Shown: piece by piece, positions 5,393 to 6,556 of the stretch
How the letters are laid out: the number at the start of each line of letters is the position of its first letter
Position numbering within the stretch: position 1 is the stretch's first letter
Assembly (NCBI GenBank): GCA_037969565.1
Contig: JBBKXQ010000142.1
Span: forward strand, 1 to 6,556
Source: SZUA-35 sp037969565
GTDB lineage: Bacteria; Actinomycetota; Acidimicrobiia; Acidimicrobiales; SZUA-35
DNA length: 6,556 nt
Reading direction: 5' to 3'
Position numbers and translations under genes: made by a program
Notes under the pieces: model-generated
What the model was told of the DNA's origin: nothing
Database searches by the model: none
What the model saw: the letters and a program-made list of their open reading frames with translations, nothing else

Positions 5393-5949
5393 CCGGGACC
5401 GAACCGACCGACCTGGACCTCTCCCCGAGCACGCCGCCACCCGCCGCAACAACGCCGGTGGCCCGGAAGCGCGTGCGAAACTGGCTGATCATGGGCGTGC
5501 TCGTCGTCGCCCTGGGAGCCATCCTGGTCCAGGCCGTCACCAGCGCCAGCGTGTTCTATTACAACGTCGACGAGGCCATCGATCGACAAGCCGAGCTGGG
5601 CGACTCCACGTTCCGCTTGCAGGGCTCCGTCGTCGGCGAGCCCCAAACCGACGCGGCCGGGGCGCTCGTGTTTCCCCTCGGATTCGACGGCCAGACCATC
5701 ACCGTTCGTCACATCGGCGAGGAGCCGACCGACCTGTTCAAGCCGGGTATGCCCGTCATCGCCCAAGGCCGCTGGGACGGCGACCAATTCGAGAGCACCC
5801 AGTTGCTGGTCAAGCACTCCGAATCGTATGTGGCTGAGAACGAGGGTCGGGATGGTGTCGGCTATGACCCCGAATCCGACCCGGTTCTCGACGGCCCAGT
5901 TCTCGACAACGCAGTTCTCGACGACGCCCCCGCCTTGGTGAACGAGTGA
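5389..5949 (+). CDS. ccmE: CcmE, periplasmic-side heme chaperone
   Basis: The product has 186 residues. A Pro/Thr-rich cytoplasmic stretch (1-25) is followed by basic RKRVR and one membrane anchor (about 31-53). The beta-barrel domain spans roughly 54-142, with FRLQGSVVGEP (75-85), ITVRHIGEEPTDLFKPG (104-120) and VIAQGRWDG (123-131). The heme-attachment motif is LLVKHSESY (139-147): His143 is the covalent ligand and Tyr147 the partner, so this is the HxxxY class and not the CxxxY variant. CcmE receives heme from CcmC and hands it to the CcmF synthetase. After the motif there is an acidic, probably flexible tail (148-186) with three PVLDG-like repeats. The ATG at 5389 overlaps the ccmD stop as ATGA, with GAGGG 6 nt upstream. 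The gene ends overlapping the ccmF start by four bases. Confidence 0.96.
   Translation: MTGTEPTDLDLSPSTPPPAATTPVARKRVRNWLIMGVLVVALGAILVQAVTSASVFYYNVDEAIDRQAELGDSTFRLQGSVVGEPQTDAAGALVFPLGFDGQTITVRHIGEEPTDLFKPGMPVIAQGRWDGDQFESTQLLVKHSESYVAENEGRDGVGYDPESDPVLDGPVLDNAVLDDAPALVNE
5881..5925. repeat. Three 15-bp tandem repeats in the ccmE 3' end
   Basis: Three units, 5881-5895, 5896-5910 and 5911-5925, share the core gttctcgac with small changes elsewhere. They encode PVLDG, PVLDN and AVLDD at CcmE residues 165-179. The repeat lies after the heme-binding motif, in the tail that is the most variable part of CcmE proteins, and ends about 20 bp before the overlapping ccmF start. Confidence 0.85.
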
Positions 5950-6556
5950 ACTCGGCCCTCGGTTCTGGGTTCGCCCTTGTCGGTCTACTCACCTCCATCG
6001 TCGGTTGTCTGGGTGGCGCCTACGCCCTGCTGAGTGGCCAGTACCGATTGTTGCGGCAGGTTCGGTCTTGGGCCTGGCTGTTGCTGTTGTCGGGGGTCGG
6101 CGCGTTCACCATCATGGAGATTGCGCTGTTCCAGCGTGACTACACGGTGAGTTATGTCCAGCAGGTCGGGAGCGACGCCACCCCGCCCCTGTTCAACTTC
6201 GCTGCGCTGTGGTCGGCTCTCGAAGGCTCGATTCTGCTCTGGACGTTGATTCTCTCGGGCTACATCGTTGCGGTCGTCGTCAAGTTCCGCCATCGGGGCA
6301 ACGACCAACTGCTCGGTTGGGCACTCGTCGTGCTCTACGGAATCTCGGCCTTCTTCTTTGCGCTGATGTCCGGTCCGGCCAACCCCTTCATCCGGGCCGA
6401 TGTGCCACTCGACTTCGTCGGCCCAGGGCCCAACCCACTCCTGCAAAACCACATTCTCGTGGCCTTCCACCCACCGATGCTCTACCTGGGTTACGTCGGA
6501 TTCTCGGTGCCGTTCGCCTTCGCCATTGCCGCCTTGATCACCGGGCGGGTGGGCGA
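5946..6556 (+). CDS. ccmF: CcmF, cytochrome c heme lyase subunit, partial (N-terminal third)
   Basis: The frame is open from GTG 5946 to the right edge: 203 residues of a protein usually near 650. The start shares GTGA with the ccmE stop; the ribosome site is weak, so reinitiation after ccmE is likely. Hydrophobic segments lie at about 6-30, 42-62, 93-113, 122-142 and 177-199. Family landmarks are LFNFAALWSALEGSILLW (82-99), NPLLQN (163-168) and HPPMLYLGYVGFSVPFAFA (175-193), where His175 is a likely heme ligand. The WWD domain should follow just beyond the window. The GPGPNPLLQN wording, with Pro in place of the Leu of the proteobacterial LNPLLQ, resembles non-proteobacterial CcmF. CcmF takes heme from holo-CcmE and attaches it to the CXXCH motif of apocytochrome c. 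Partner genes such as ccmG and ccmH are not in view. Confidence 0.96.
   Translation, partial: MNSALGSGFALVGLLTSIVGCLGGAYALLSGQYRLLRQVRSWAWLLLLSGVGAFTIMEIALFQRDYTVSYVQQVGSDATPPLFNFAALWSALEGSILLWTLILSGYIVAVVVKFRHRGNDQLLGWALVVLYGISAFFFALMSGPANPFIRADVPLDFVGPGPNPLLQNHILVAFHPPMLYLGYVGFSVPFAFAIAALITGRVG

Noticed and set aside
1..6556. CRISPR array, transposon ends, tRNA genes or phage genes
   Set aside because: No regularly spaced repeats, terminal inverted repeats, cloverleaf-like sequences, or transposase, integrase or phage structural motifs were seen on either strand.

Overview
The window looks like chromosomal DNA of a high-GC actinobacterium. The best guess is an Acidimicrobiia-type lineage, inferred from the gene families because no marker gene is present. 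The clues are a class E-like sortase, a Thr/Pro-rich secreted lipoprotein with a Septum_form-like domain, a DUF5317 membrane protein, GTG starts and strongly GC-rich third codon positions. Nothing in it looks like a mobile element, phage, CRISPR array or RNA gene. Almost all of it is coding.

Left edge (1-131): the last 31 codons of a plus-strand gene, probably a GH63-like or amylo-1,6-glucosidase-like glycoside hydrolase, end at 96. They face the end of a minus-strand gene at 132, and a hairpin sits between the two stops.

Minus-strand block (132-3014, read right to left): a membrane-anchored class E-like sortase, then a lipoprotein with a Septum_form-like C-terminal module interrupted by a Pro/Thr-rich stretch, then a DUF5317 membrane protein with a long disordered tail. 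The gaps of 48 and 93 bp suggest one transcription unit, possibly with an internal promoter. All three products belong to the cell envelope.

Divergent region (3015-3104): about 90 bp separate the sortase from the plus-strand operon. It holds a perfect 12-bp palindrome whose two arms each offer a GGAG, and TAnnnT boxes placed for leaderless starts on both sides.

Plus-strand operon (3105 to the right edge): ccmA, ccmB, ccmC, ccmD, ccmE and the first third of ccmF, in canonical order and every junction overlapping (11, 4, 1, 4 and 4 nt). This is System I cytochrome c maturation. CcmA/CcmB form the ABC transporter that releases holo-CcmE from CcmC. CcmC loads heme onto CcmE through its WWD domain and two histidines, CcmD assists, CcmE carries heme covalently on His143 (HxxxY type), and CcmF with partners to the right of the window passes it to apocytochrome c. 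System I in an actinobacterial context is the most notable point, since most cultured Actinobacteria use System II (ResB/ResC). I see no convincing new multi-gene system. The remaining points are smaller: 15-bp tandem repeats at three places, the split lipoprotein domain and the architecture of the divergent control region.
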